A stretch of 64,000 nt of DNA from contig NZ_FNON01000001.1 of the NCBI RefSeq assembly GCF_900107045.1, forward strand, positions 248,001 through 312,000. The letters run 5' to 3'. Both the position numbers and the translations under genes were made by a program. Position 1 is the stretch's first letter. Each line of letters begins with the position of its first letter. Positions 1-8,896 of this stretch are shown here, piece after piece. This DNA is from Amycolatopsis xylanica (lineage in GTDB: Bacteria > Actinomycetota > Actinomycetes > Mycobacteriales > Pseudonocardiaceae). Under the pieces are notes generated by a model, which did no database searches, had not been told where the DNA came from, and worked only from the letters and a program-made list of their open reading frames with translations.

Positions 1-387
1 CTCGAGCCAGAGATCTTCGCGCGCGGCCACGCCTGCCCTGCGAGCCAACGCCTGGTTCACCACCGGTTCGCCCATCGCAAGTTCCGCGATCGCCGTCAGG
101 TGCTCGGGTGCGAGGTCGAATCGGCTGAGCACCATTCGCACGGGCACTCGGGTGGACCCGTTCGCGGTGGTGATGGCCGAAGGTCCGCGACGGCGGCGTG
201 TGCTCGTGTCGAGCCAGGTTCGCAGTATGGCGATACCGCCGGTTGGCAGCCCATTGACCAGCACTGTTGCCAGCTGTGTGGGCTCCGTTCCCGAACAGAG
301 CCTCTTGTGGACCGCTGCCCATAGCGGCCGCAGGTCGTCGTCGTGGGCGAGCGTGTGCGCGGCCTCAGGCAAAGGATTATCCGTCAC
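1..387 (-). CDS. jetD: Wadjet JetD-like protein (TIGR02679/DUF2399), N-terminal part only
   Basis: Only the first 129 codons are in the window and the gene continues past the left edge. The GTG start at 387 overlaps the stop of jetC in a GTGA arrangement, so translation is probably coupled. The visible N-terminus has the LWAAVHKRL segment I recognise from the TIGR02679 family. In Wadjet systems JetD carries a Toprim-like nuclease domain that cuts DNA extruded by the JetABC condensin; that domain lies in the missing C-terminal part, so catalytic residues cannot be checked. The assignment rests on this N-terminal similarity and on its place as fourth gene after the other three family members. 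Confidence 0.8.
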   Translation of the reverse strand, partial: MTDNPLPEAAHTLAHDDDLRPLWAAVHKRLCSGTEPTQLATVLVNGLPTGGIAILRTWLDTSTRRRRGPSAITTANGSTRVPVRMVLSRFDLAPEHLTAIAELAMGEPVVNQALARRAGVAAREDLWLE

Positions 388-3300
388 GATCTTTCTCCGG
401 CGCCGCCGATGCGATCCGCGATCAGAATGGGCCTGCCGGATCCGGTCCACAGCCATGGCATCGTCACTCGGACAGAGCCTGCCTGGGTCACCTGAGCGAT
501 CATCACCCGTTTCGACTCCGCCTTGAGCATCGCGCTCATCTCCGGCGCCGTCGAGAGCACGTCGAAGTTCCATTCACGCAGCAAGGCGAGCAGTTTGCGC
601 ACGTTCTGCGGGTCGAACGCAGCGTTCATCTCGTCGATGAACAACAGCCGGGGGCCTTGGTGTCCGGGGGCTTCGTACATCGACCACGCGGCTGCCAGCA
701 GCGGCAGCATGGTGGCCAGGCGCATTTCCCCGGTGCTGAACGATGCGAGCGGATTCGACCTGACCGTCAGCGGCCGGAACACCTCGGTCGTGCCGTCGCC
801 GAACGACTTGTGCGTGACCTTGATTTCCCACTCGTGCCACACCCGGTAATCGAAAGTCTGCGCCACACGCGCCTCCCACGTGTCGCCTGCCGCTTCCTCC
901 AGTCGATGTCTCAGCACGTTGTACATCTGTTCGAACGTTTCATCGGAGGGCAAGGCGGTGACCACCAGATCGACCATGCGTTGCGCGTCGGGGTCGTCTT
1001 TGACCTTCCAATCAACCTCGACGCCGACTCGTGCCACGCCTGTCCGCACATCGGCGAGTGCGGCGCTGATCTGCCGGACGAGTTCCTGGGCTGCCGCCCG
1101 GCGGGTCGCGATATCTCGCCGCAGGGCGGTGAACATGCTCGTCTTGAGAGTGGCTTTGACATCCTCGCGCAAATCGCCTTCGAGCTGCTCGGCAGTCTGG
1201 CGCAGAGTCAGCACCGTCGTGTGCAAGTCCTCGCCGCCCAGAGCCTCGGGTGCCGCGACGACGGCTCGCCGCCAGTCGGTTCCCGGGATCGTTTGCAGTG
1301 TCACTTGCCTGTCGAAACGAATCAGCTCGGCGCTGACCTTTTTCGCTTCGGTTTCCAGCCGGGTGCGCCTGCTGTCGAGGAGTTTGGCCAGTTCGTCGCG
1401 ATGATGTGTGCCCGACTCGGCGGAGAGCATGCGTGCGCCCCAGCTTAGAGCCGCGGTCAGGTTGGCCGGACGCCCTGCCTCGTCGGTGGAGATGCCGTCT
1501 TCGACGGTTGCGACCGACTCATCGACCAGCTGGTTCATCTGCAGCAGGCATTCTTCGCGTTGCTTTTCGGCGAGTTCCCGTTGTGGCGCGATGTTCTCCA
1601 AGGTCGCCTTAGCCGTCGCCGCTGCCACCTCGGCTTGATGGATCTTGCCGCGGACGTGCTCGACCTCGGTTTTCGCTTCGCTGAGGACGACGGTCGACCG
1701 CTCGTATGCTTGGCTTAGCTCTTGATATTCGGCACCGTGGAGTTCCTTTATTCGGGCGACGGTCGCTTTCGCGCCTACAGCGACCTCGTGCGCGGTCGCT
1801 GCCTCCTGTTCCCCTTCTTCGGCGCGTTCGCTGAGCGTGAGGGCGGTATCGGTCGAGCTGCGGGCCTGACCGCACAGGTTCACCGCCCTGTCGGTGGCCC
1901 ATTGCCACGAGTGAATTTGGTCGGCCAACTGAGTGAGGCTGTCTTTGAAGGTTTTCAAGGCGGCGGGTTCGGCGGGCAGCATTCGCCCGTTGCCAAGGTC
2001 CACCGCTCGGTTCAGTGCGGTCAACGCCTCCCGTGTTCTGCCCTGCGCTTTTCGCATTTGCTCATCGGCAGCGACGACGAGTGCTCGGGCGGTGTCCATC
2101 TGGAGTGTGGCTTCGTCCTCGTTTTCCCGTGCCGCCAACAGGTCCCTGAAAGATGGGAATGCCAGCCTGTCGGCATCAGCGGTCGCTTGCTTGGTGACTG
2201 CGTTGTCAAATCGCACCGCGGCTGCCTGCGCGTGATTGGCGCTGCTTGCTGCCTTGGCGACCGCTGTTCCGGCCATCCGAGCGGCCTGCTCGGCCAAGGC
2301 GACCGCCTTGTCCAGCTCACTACGAGTAGCCGTGAGTACTTGTTCCCGGGATTGCTTTGCCGTGGCTAGGCCCTCCAGGACAAACCGGAGAGCGGAATCG
2401 GCCTGCATCGTAAGATTCGCTGCCTCATGCTCGGCCTCATGCGCTTCGGACTGGGCTGTCCGGGCCAGCGTCAGCGAGTCGCGCCAGAGTGTTGCAGGAG
2501 GCAGTCCGTTCTTTTCGGACTTCGCTTCTGACACCGCGTCCCGTTGCCGGCTGAGCTGGATTTCCGCCGCTTCCACCCGACTTGCCAGTTCCGCCACCTG
2601 TGCTTCGAGGTCGGCGACTCGCTCAGCGCGGGCTCGCTCCCGTGCGGTCGTGCCGATGTACCGGGCGTCATACCCCGCTGGAGCGGCGGCGGTCAGCACA
2701 CCCGACCGCACTGTGGTGCCGTCGAAGGAAACGCTGCGCAACAACATCCGGACGAGCGTCTGGTCGATTGGGCTTTCCTGCTCCACAACCAGGATGTCGG
2801 CCAGGCTGGCGCCGGCTGCGGCGTGGTCTCCGGTGAGTACGGCGTCGCCCGAACGAGCTCGACCGTCGGCGGTGACCACCGCGTCGAGTACGCCGGAGAC
2901 GAGCAGTGCGCCTTCACAACGGTCCCGAGTTTCGGGCGGTACGCCCTGCTTGAAGTCGACCAGAGACCAGAGCGGACTGCCGCCACTGCGCGTCCGCCAT
3001 GCCGGTGCTGGTGGTGGCGCGGGAGCCCGCCGTGCCTCGGCAAGCTCGACATTCAGAACGCGCTTCTGCTCTTTCAGGCCGGACACGACGCTCTCGGCCT
3101 CGATGACCTTCCGGTCCAGCCGACCGAGAGCATCCTGGGCGGCATCGGCCAGCGCCGCTCGCAATGGCCGGTCGTCGTATTCCGTCAGAGTCGTCAGCGA
3201 CCGTTCCGCAAGTGCCACCACCGGTGCGGTCCGGTCGAGGTACGTGGTTCGAGCAGCCGTCCGGGCGGCGCGCAACTCAGTGAGCAACTGTGCGACTTGT

Positions 3301-5435
3301 TCGGTCAACGGCTCGGGCGCCAGCAGTGCGGTGCGGTCCAGATGCCGCAGGCCTGACCGCCATCGTTGAACCTGTTCAGCCCAAGTCGTCACCGCTTCGA
3401 GCGCGGACTCGGCCTGTCTCAGCTGGGCGAGGCGGCGATCGTGATGGCTCTGCTGGGCCGCCGCGACGTGCTGATCACGTTCTTCCTCGGCTTGCCGGGC
3501 CGTTTCGGCGTCCTGTTCCGCAGCCAGACGGGCCTGCTCAACCTGTTCGTCGAGATGGGTTTGAGCGCCGGCGGCGATCTCCGCCGCCTCGCCCGCAGCC
3601 GCTTGCAGCTCCGCCGCGGATTCGGCGTCTTGCTTCGCGGTCAGGTCCGAGGTCTCCTTGCGAGCGCGATGACCAGGCACGTCGAGTTGGTGGCCGATCG
3701 CAGCGGCCTGCTGATCGAGCCATTGCGTCAAGCTTTCGGGGTTGACGCGCTCGTCGATCGAATCGGGTTCGAACAGAGCGTCCGGCACCAGCGGGAAGTG
3801 AGCAGAGGACCTTTGCCACTCCGTGATCGCGGTTTCGAGCCGTTGCTCCGCCTGGTCGCGGGCGGCCGAGTATTCGCGCAAAGTCTCGCCGCGCTGTTCT
3901 TGTTCACTCTGTGCGGCACGTTGCTGTTCTGCGAAGCCGACAGCGAGCTGGTTCGCGGTGTTCAGGTCATTTAGAGCTGTCGAAACGTTCTCCGCGTTCT
4001 TCTTGCGCATCTCCACCCATGCCAGAGGAGTGGCGACGAGTTCGTCGACCTTGATGTCGCGTTCGGCGGTGCTGGGGTCAAGTTGGCTGGGCGCAGTGAG
4101 TTCTTCGGTTGTCGAGAGCAGGTTCGTGAGCGTGCTCTCACCTTGCACTTGGCGGGCCGTGGTGGTGAGTTCGTGCGTGATCTTGACCAGGCTTTGCTGT
4201 GCTGAGCTCGCGTTCTGAACCGCACGCGTGGCGAGTGCCCGTGCCGCGTCGGAATCGACTTTGGCTTGACCTGCCCGTTTCTTCGCAGCTTCCGCGTCGG
4301 ACTCCAAATCGGCGGCGCGCTGCTCAAGTAGCGGCAGCTCGGCTCCCGCATGATCGCGTAGTGCGGTTTCGGCGCCGCTGAGATCGCCTTCGGCACGGGA
4401 AAGGGCATCTCTGGCCAGAACCTGTGCTTGGATGGCCTGTTCCCGCTCAGTCTCCGCATCGCTTAGTGTCTTTGCCGCGGTTCGCTCGGATCGGGTCAGG
4501 TTGTCGAATTCGGTGTTTGCGTAGCGAAGCCTCGCGGCCGCTGTCAACGCGACGGCCCGGCGATACAGTTCGTAGACTCGGTCGGTCGCGGCGAGCTTCC
4601 TGGATTGCTCCTTGGTGTCGGCCAGCTGGCCTTCCAGCGTAGCGATGCGCTGCATCGCACCGGCGATTTCGCTGAGTTTCGCTTGATCGAGAGCGGGCAG
4701 CGCGCCCGTGAGCACGTCGAGCATATCCCGTGCGGAGATCTTTTCCGCCGTCCGGACGCTGCGCAGTGTGCGGAGCACGCTCAGCAGCGCCTCGTACTGG
4801 ACCTCGTCGAGCGGCGCGAAAAGGCGGGTGCGGACGGCGATGCGATAGTCGTGTTCGGGACTGATCGCGGTCAGGCGCGCGGCCGCCTTCGGCTTGAGCC
4901 GCTGCGCATCGGTGAACAATTCGCCGTTGTTCGCGGCGAGCTGTTCAGCCAGGTTTTCGATGCTCGCCACGTTGCGGTCCGCCTGCAGTGTGAGCTGGTC
5001 GCCGGTTCTGCCGGGCACAAGGAAGAACGCACGGAGCAAGGACTGGCCGGACGAACGCATCCAAAGGCCGCTGGTCAGATACTCGGTCTGCTCTGTGACC
5101 GGGTCGGTGAAGCCGTATTCGAGCCACCACACGCCGGTCTTGTCGTCCTTCTCGCGGCTGTCGGTGTGCCTGCTCATCAACGTGCCGGCCGCACGACCGG
5201 ACACGCTCAGGGCTGTCTGGGTCGTGTCGCCGTCGAGCAATACAGTGACCAGCTGCGAGGCTGTCAGGGACTTGCCGGAGCCGTTACGGCCGACGAACGC
5301 GAGCCAACCGTCGGCGAAGTGGAACTCCTCGTCGGTCCATTGCCAGCTGTTGACCACGCCTGCGCGGGTGGGCTGCCAACGTCCTACGACCGCAGGGACC
5401 CCGTGCGCCAAAGCCGGGACTTCCTCGGCGGACAT
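384..5435 (-). CDS. jetC: Wadjet JetC-like SMC/MukB-type ATPase (TIGR02680)
   Basis: A 1,683-residue SMC-like protein. The Walker A motif GRNGSGKS is near residue 50, the ABC signature FSTGE is near residue 1566 and the Walker B LLFIDEMNAAFD is near residue 1598. Between them lie more than 1,000 residues rich in Ala, Glu, Gln and Arg with long coiled-coil periodicity, interrupted near residues 830-960 by a hinge-like non-coiled region. The head-coil-head layout and length match TIGR02680. The family role is the motor that extrudes DNA loops on small circular DNA, so that JetD can cleave it. The ATG start overlaps the jetB stop by one base (TGATG) and its stop overlaps the jetD start, so the four genes form a tight operon. 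Confidence 0.93.
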   Translation of the reverse strand: MSAEEVPALAHGVPAVVGRWQPTRAGVVNSWQWTDEEFHFADGWLAFVGRNGSGKSLTASQLVTVLLDGDTTQTALSVSGRAAGTLMSRHTDSREKDDKTGVWWLEYGFTDPVTEQTEYLTSGLWMRSSGQSLLRAFFLVPGRTGDQLTLQADRNVASIENLAEQLAANNGELFTDAQRLKPKAAARLTAISPEHDYRIAVRTRLFAPLDEVQYEALLSVLRTLRSVRTAEKISARDMLDVLTGALPALDQAKLSEIAGAMQRIATLEGQLADTKEQSRKLAATDRVYELYRRAVALTAAARLRYANTEFDNLTRSERTAAKTLSDAETEREQAIQAQVLARDALSRAEGDLSGAETALRDHAGAELPLLEQRAADLESDAEAAKKRAGQAKVDSDAARALATRAVQNASSAQQSLVKITHELTTTARQVQGESTLTNLLSTTEELTAPSQLDPSTAERDIKVDELVATPLAWVEMRKKNAENVSTALNDLNTANQLAVGFAEQQRAAQSEQEQRGETLREYSAARDQAEQRLETAITEWQRSSAHFPLVPDALFEPDSIDERVNPESLTQWLDQQAAAIGHQLDVPGHRARKETSDLTAKQDAESAAELQAAAGEAAEIAAGAQTHLDEQVEQARLAAEQDAETARQAEEERDQHVAAAQQSHHDRRLAQLRQAESALEAVTTWAEQVQRWRSGLRHLDRTALLAPEPLTEQVAQLLTELRAARTAARTTYLDRTAPVVALAERSLTTLTEYDDRPLRAALADAAQDALGRLDRKVIEAESVVSGLKEQKRVLNVELAEARRAPAPPPAPAWRTRSGGSPLWSLVDFKQGVPPETRDRCEGALLVSGVLDAVVTADGRARSGDAVLTGDHAAAGASLADILVVEQESPIDQTLVRMLLRSVSFDGTTVRSGVLTAAAPAGYDARYIGTTARERARAERVADLEAQVAELASRVEAAEIQLSRQRDAVSEAKSEKNGLPPATLWRDSLTLARTAQSEAHEAEHEAANLTMQADSALRFVLEGLATAKQSREQVLTATRSELDKAVALAEQAARMAGTAVAKAASSANHAQAAAVRFDNAVTKQATADADRLAFPSFRDLLAARENEDEATLQMDTARALVVAADEQMRKAQGRTREALTALNRAVDLGNGRMLPAEPAALKTFKDSLTQLADQIHSWQWATDRAVNLCGQARSSTDTALTLSERAEEGEQEAATAHEVAVGAKATVARIKELHGAEYQELSQAYERSTVVLSEAKTEVEHVRGKIHQAEVAAATAKATLENIAPQRELAEKQREECLLQMNQLVDESVATVEDGISTDEAGRPANLTAALSWGARMLSAESGTHHRDELAKLLDSRRTRLETEAKKVSAELIRFDRQVTLQTIPGTDWRRAVVAAPEALGGEDLHTTVLTLRQTAEQLEGDLREDVKATLKTSMFTALRRDIATRRAAAQELVRQISAALADVRTGVARVGVEVDWKVKDDPDAQRMVDLVVTALPSDETFEQMYNVLRHRLEEAAGDTWEARVAQTFDYRVWHEWEIKVTHKSFGDGTTEVFRPLTVRSNPLASFSTGEMRLATMLPLLAAAWSMYEAPGHQGPRLLFIDEMNAAFDPQNVRKLLALLREWNFDVLSTAPEMSAMLKAESKRVMIAQVTQAGSVRVTMPWLWTGSGRPILIADRIGGAGERS

Positions 5436-6739
5436 CAGACAGCTCCTTCCGGGGGATCGAAGAGCGTGGCCGGCGGTTCAGCCACCGGAGGCCGGGAGAT
5501 GAGCTTGATACGCCACATCCGGACCGCGGGTGTCGGCCGCCAGCAGCACTCGTCGAGCTCGCCGTTCGCGGTCATGTCGATCAGGAACCCGTTGTCGACA
5601 AGCTCAGCCGCTGCGGCTCTGGCCAGCGCGGGCAATCGTCCTTCGTAGGCTGAGGCCCAGCGCGGCAGCCGAACGCGCACCTGCTCGAACAACTCCACGA
5701 TTTCGGAGATCGCCAACGGGCGCTCGCTTCGGTCGTCGATCAAGGCGCGGTTTCCGAGGTGATCGAGCAGAGCGAGCGCCGCCTGACGTTCGTTGCGCCT
5801 GCCGTTGGGGAAGTCCAGTGTGCTGCCGAGCCCGGTGGGGTCGCTGACCTGCCACCAATCATGGCGCACGGTGCCGACCAGCTTGAGCGCGTGCAGCACG
5901 TTGAGTGCGCGATTGCGCCCGGTGGAGGTCTGCAGGTATTCGTCAAGAACGGGGTCGGCCCCCGGATCGTCCACGAGGCGCCGGATCGCCCGCCTGCGCC
6001 GCATGGTGGTCTCGCCGCGGGTGCCAGGTTCATCGGCCGGTTCCTCGTCCTCGAGCAACTGGTCTGAGGTCAAGGCCGCGGCATGCCGATTCGGCGGGAG
6101 CTGCGTGAGCTTGAGCAAGGAAGGCGAGAGCGACGAGAACTTCGCCGCCAACCGGTCCCTGGAAGCGGCGACGACTCCGTCGCTGGCGTTGTCGGCTACC
6201 GCTCGGTCCAGGTCTCCTTCGATCGTGATAGTCCCGTCGGCTTCCAGTATTCGCAAAGCGTCGACCAAGCTCTGCCGGTTCGCGAGCGCTTCGCGCTTGC
6301 TCACACCGTCACCCGGGACCACCGGCAGCCGCGGCAAGAGGCCTTGTTCGCTGTCTTCCGCGCAGACCTGAGCGACCGCCTGCAGCAGGTCGTTGAGAGT
6401 CATTCGTGGTCGGCGCCAGAGCTGCTCGCAGGCGAGTGCGGTCAGGATGAGCACAAGTCGGGGAGCCGTGTTGTTGCTTTCCCTGCCGTCCCGGCGCAAC
6501 CGCGGTCCACGTTGACTCGGCACGTCCACCCTGCGCTTGTGCAAGCGCACCATGTCCGCGGGCTCGAGCACGTCGACGGACCAGCCGAGTTCGGATGCGA
6601 AGAAGCCGGCCAGCTCAGCTCTCCCGCGGACAGCCGCCCGGTACAGCTCCGGCTCACGCTCGGCCAGCAGCCTGCCGCGGGCGATCAACCTTCGAGCGCA
6701 GTCGGCCAGGTCCGGATGAAGCAGTTCCTCATGTCTCAC
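5435..6739 (-). CDS. jetB: Wadjet JetB-like protein (TIGR02678/DUF2398)
   Basis: A 434-residue protein of the TIGR02678 (DUF2398) family. In Wadjet it is the MukE/kite-like subunit that binds the JetA kleisin and the SMC head. No catalytic motif is expected and none is seen. The GTG start lies in a GTGA overlap with the jetA stop, and the stop overlaps the jetC start, so stoichiometry is probably set by coupled translation. The N-terminus (LADCARRLIARGRLLAEREPEL) and the central RRLVDDP region fit the family. The identification comes from recognisable family sequence plus gene order. Confidence 0.87.
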   Translation of the reverse strand: MRHEELLHPDLADCARRLIARGRLLAEREPELYRAAVRGRAELAGFFASELGWSVDVLEPADMVRLHKRRVDVPSQRGPRLRRDGRESNNTAPRLVLILTALACEQLWRRPRMTLNDLLQAVAQVCAEDSEQGLLPRLPVVPGDGVSKREALANRQSLVDALRILEADGTITIEGDLDRAVADNASDGVVAASRDRLAAKFSSLSPSLLKLTQLPPNRHAAALTSDQLLEDEEPADEPGTRGETTMRRRRAIRRLVDDPGADPVLDEYLQTSTGRNRALNVLHALKLVGTVRHDWWQVSDPTGLGSTLDFPNGRRNERQAALALLDHLGNRALIDDRSERPLAISEIVELFEQVRVRLPRWASAYEGRLPALARAAAAELVDNGFLIDMTANGELDECCWRPTPAVRMWRIKLISRPPVAEPPATLFDPPEGAV

Positions 6740-8307
6740 GCGACCCTCCTCGTACGGGCGGTACCCGGGCCGGGTGGTGGCAGCGAAGTTCCAGCTGGGA
6801 CGACCCGCACGCGAAGATCAGGGCCGCGTAGGTCGCCCTCCTCGAGCGGCACGGTGACCCATCGATCCGGATCGACCACCCGCACGGCGATGAGCACGCC
6901 AGCTTCGTCCGCTTCGGCTTGACCCGTACCCGTTGCCGGATCGACCATGTCCAGCGCCAGTTGCAGCGAGTCGAACAGGACCGCCGCCGTTTCGGCATCG
7001 AGCCCGGCGAAGTGGTCGAGCGCTACCTCACCCGGAGTCAGCAGCGCCTCGGCGCAGCGCTGCCGGTACTCGGCTTGGGCGCGGGCGTCATCCAGCGCCT
7101 GCTGGCGTTCCGTGCTCGCGTCGACGATCTTCCGCGGCCGGCCTCCAGGAGGTCCATGCCGCTCGTGCTCGCGCAAGGTCAGCTCCGAGGTGAACGGCAC
7201 CGAACCCGCAGCGGCTATCGTCGAGAACTCGACGTTCTCCTGCGGCTGACCGGCTACTACGTGCCACGCGGGCCAGTCTCCGAACGCGGCGGCGTACACC
7301 CGTTGAGCGGCATCGTCATCGGTCTGCCGATACAGCGACTGCGCCAATATCCGGAAATCGGCCGACAGGTCCGAGCCTCGCAGGCGAGCGTTGTAGCGAC
7401 GGTCGACCGCGTTCAGGACCGTGTTCACGGCGCCGTACGCCGACTCGATCAGCCGGTGCACGCTCCCTTCGGGTACGAACCACGCCTCCAAGGCGGAAAG
7501 CAGTGACACCTGCTCGGCCACCCAATGCTGCTGAGCAGCCGGATCCAGCAGACCGGCGTGCACGACCGCGCACTCCACGACATGCTGGTGACCCACGTGC
7601 CGCAGGTCCTTCAGTGCCGAACCGACCCGCACGAGCCCTCGGTCGTACTCGCGCGCGAACTGCCTCAGCGCCTCCACCACCCGGTCGCGGTTGCCGCCGA
7701 AGACCTCATCCTTGGTGACGTCGGACTGCACGAGCTGGCCGAGCGCGTCGTAGAAGTCTGCCGTGACGCGCTGCAGTTCCGCGATGCGGGTCTTGACGTT
7801 GCTGAGGTCGGCGTCGAGAAGTCCGTGAGCGCCGGCGTCCGTGGTGTGTTCCAGCAGCGTGCGCAGTGTCTGCTCCACACTGTCGAGCAACCTGCTCGGC
7901 AGCTGCAGTGCCCGGTCGGATGAGGAGACCGCGGTTCGCACCGCGGCGACTATGGTACGTCCGTGCCTGGTCAGCGCCCACGCTTCTTGACGGCTGACAA
8001 CCCCGTGATAATTCCGGACAGGCGCCGCGAAATCACGGAACGGCTCGGCAAAGCCCCAGGCGGCAAGCTTTTCGAGCAGAGTACGCAGGTCGCTTTCCAG
8101 CAGGGCGTCGTGGAAACCGACAGTGCGCAGCTGGTCGGCGATTTCGCGGAGAGTGGACCTTGGACCGCGGGTGCTCAGCTCTTCCAACGCGGCAAGCAGT
8201 GCCGAATACCTTTCCCGAACGATGTCTTCGGTGAGTGCGAAGGCCGACCAGTCGCTGGCCACGACCTTCTGCCACCAACGTCGCGGCTGATCAAGAAGAG
8301 TGCTCAC
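6736..8307 (-). CDS. jetA: Wadjet JetA-like protein (TIGR02677/DUF2397)
   Basis: About 523 residues from the GTG at 8307. The open frame continues upstream to 8493, but that extension is Arg/Ser/Pro rich and unlike the family, and starting at 8307 gives the usual family length of about 500. The segments RERYSALLAALEEL and VSRQEAWALTRHGRTI are typical of TIGR02677 (DUF2397). The role by family is the MukF-like kleisin that bridges the two SMC heads. It is the first gene of the minus-strand operon and is divergent from the plus-strand TerB/BrxD cassette. The ribosome-binding site before 8307 is weak, so the exact start is uncertain. Confidence 0.85.
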   Translation of the reverse strand: MSTLLDQPRRWWQKVVASDWSAFALTEDIVRERYSALLAALEELSTRGPRSTLREIADQLRTVGFHDALLESDLRTLLEKLAAWGFAEPFRDFAAPVRNYHGVVSRQEAWALTRHGRTIVAAVRTAVSSSDRALQLPSRLLDSVEQTLRTLLEHTTDAGAHGLLDADLSNVKTRIAELQRVTADFYDALGQLVQSDVTKDEVFGGNRDRVVEALRQFAREYDRGLVRVGSALKDLRHVGHQHVVECAVVHAGLLDPAAQQHWVAEQVSLLSALEAWFVPEGSVHRLIESAYGAVNTVLNAVDRRYNARLRGSDLSADFRILAQSLYRQTDDDAAQRVYAAAFGDWPAWHVVAGQPQENVEFSTIAAAGSVPFTSELTLREHERHGPPGGRPRKIVDASTERQQALDDARAQAEYRQRCAEALLTPGEVALDHFAGLDAETAAVLFDSLQLALDMVDPATGTGQAEADEAGVLIAVRVVDPDRWVTVPLEEGDLRGPDLRVRVVPAGTSLPPPGPGTARTRRVA

Positions 8308-8896
8308 CGCATCGTCCCGGTTTCGACCTCGCGGCCGGGTGAACGACGGTCGACATGATGTGGATCGATGATCACGGTTCCTCCCTGTCGAAACAGTCGG
8401 TTCAGGCGAGCCGGACGTAACAACCTCGCCGGAACCATGGAAGCACCCACCACCGACAAAACTGGATTCAGAACGTTTCTTGCCAGGTAGCAACGCTTTT
8501 CGACAGCTTCTGGCGAGGAATCGGATCCTTCACGGATCGCGAAGGAGGTACTCGCGGATCCGGGACTCGTCGGGGTGGTGGCTGGCAACCCTTGTGCGCT
8601 TTTTGTGCGTGTTTTGTGCCTAGAAGCATCTAACCCAAGCATCCACATGATCGTATTCCACTACGCGTGCCTACTGAGTCCATTCGACCCACCGGAGTGC
8701 GGAGACCAATGGTGGGGGAGTTGCTCGAATGGCGATCTGGTGGCTTTACGCACGCAATGCATAGTCTTTCGCTGCGTGGCAAGTAACTTGGTGAAAGTTG
8801 CCGCTTGATCACCCGTTCGGCCGTTCGTGGCCTACGCCTCAAAGGTTGCTATGGCCGCTGCTATGGTCGGCAATTCAAGCCTGCCGGGGAGGATGG
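8308..8896. promoter_or_regulatory. Divergent intergenic region between the two defence operons
   Basis: About 590 bases separate the jetA start from the TerB-family start. It must hold promoters for both operons. I see no convincing -35/-10 pair or clear operator on either strand. Its base composition is visibly less GC-rich than the flanking coding DNA (runs such as 8590-8780). A strong Shine-Dalgarno GGGGAGGA lies just before the plus-strand start at 8897. Whether one regulator controls both operons from here cannot be told. Confidence 0.5.

Noticed and set aside
267..6922. Long open frames opposite the jet genes (for example 267-1448, 4605-5648 and 6083-6922, plus strand)
   Set aside because: They are antisense shadows of GC-rich coding DNA: Arg/Pro/Ala-rich, no family pattern, no ribosome-binding sites, and the minus-strand genes match known families across their whole length.
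8308..8493. N-terminal extension of jetA to 8493
   Set aside because: The extra residues are low-complexity and unlike the family; the GTG at 8307 gives the usual length.
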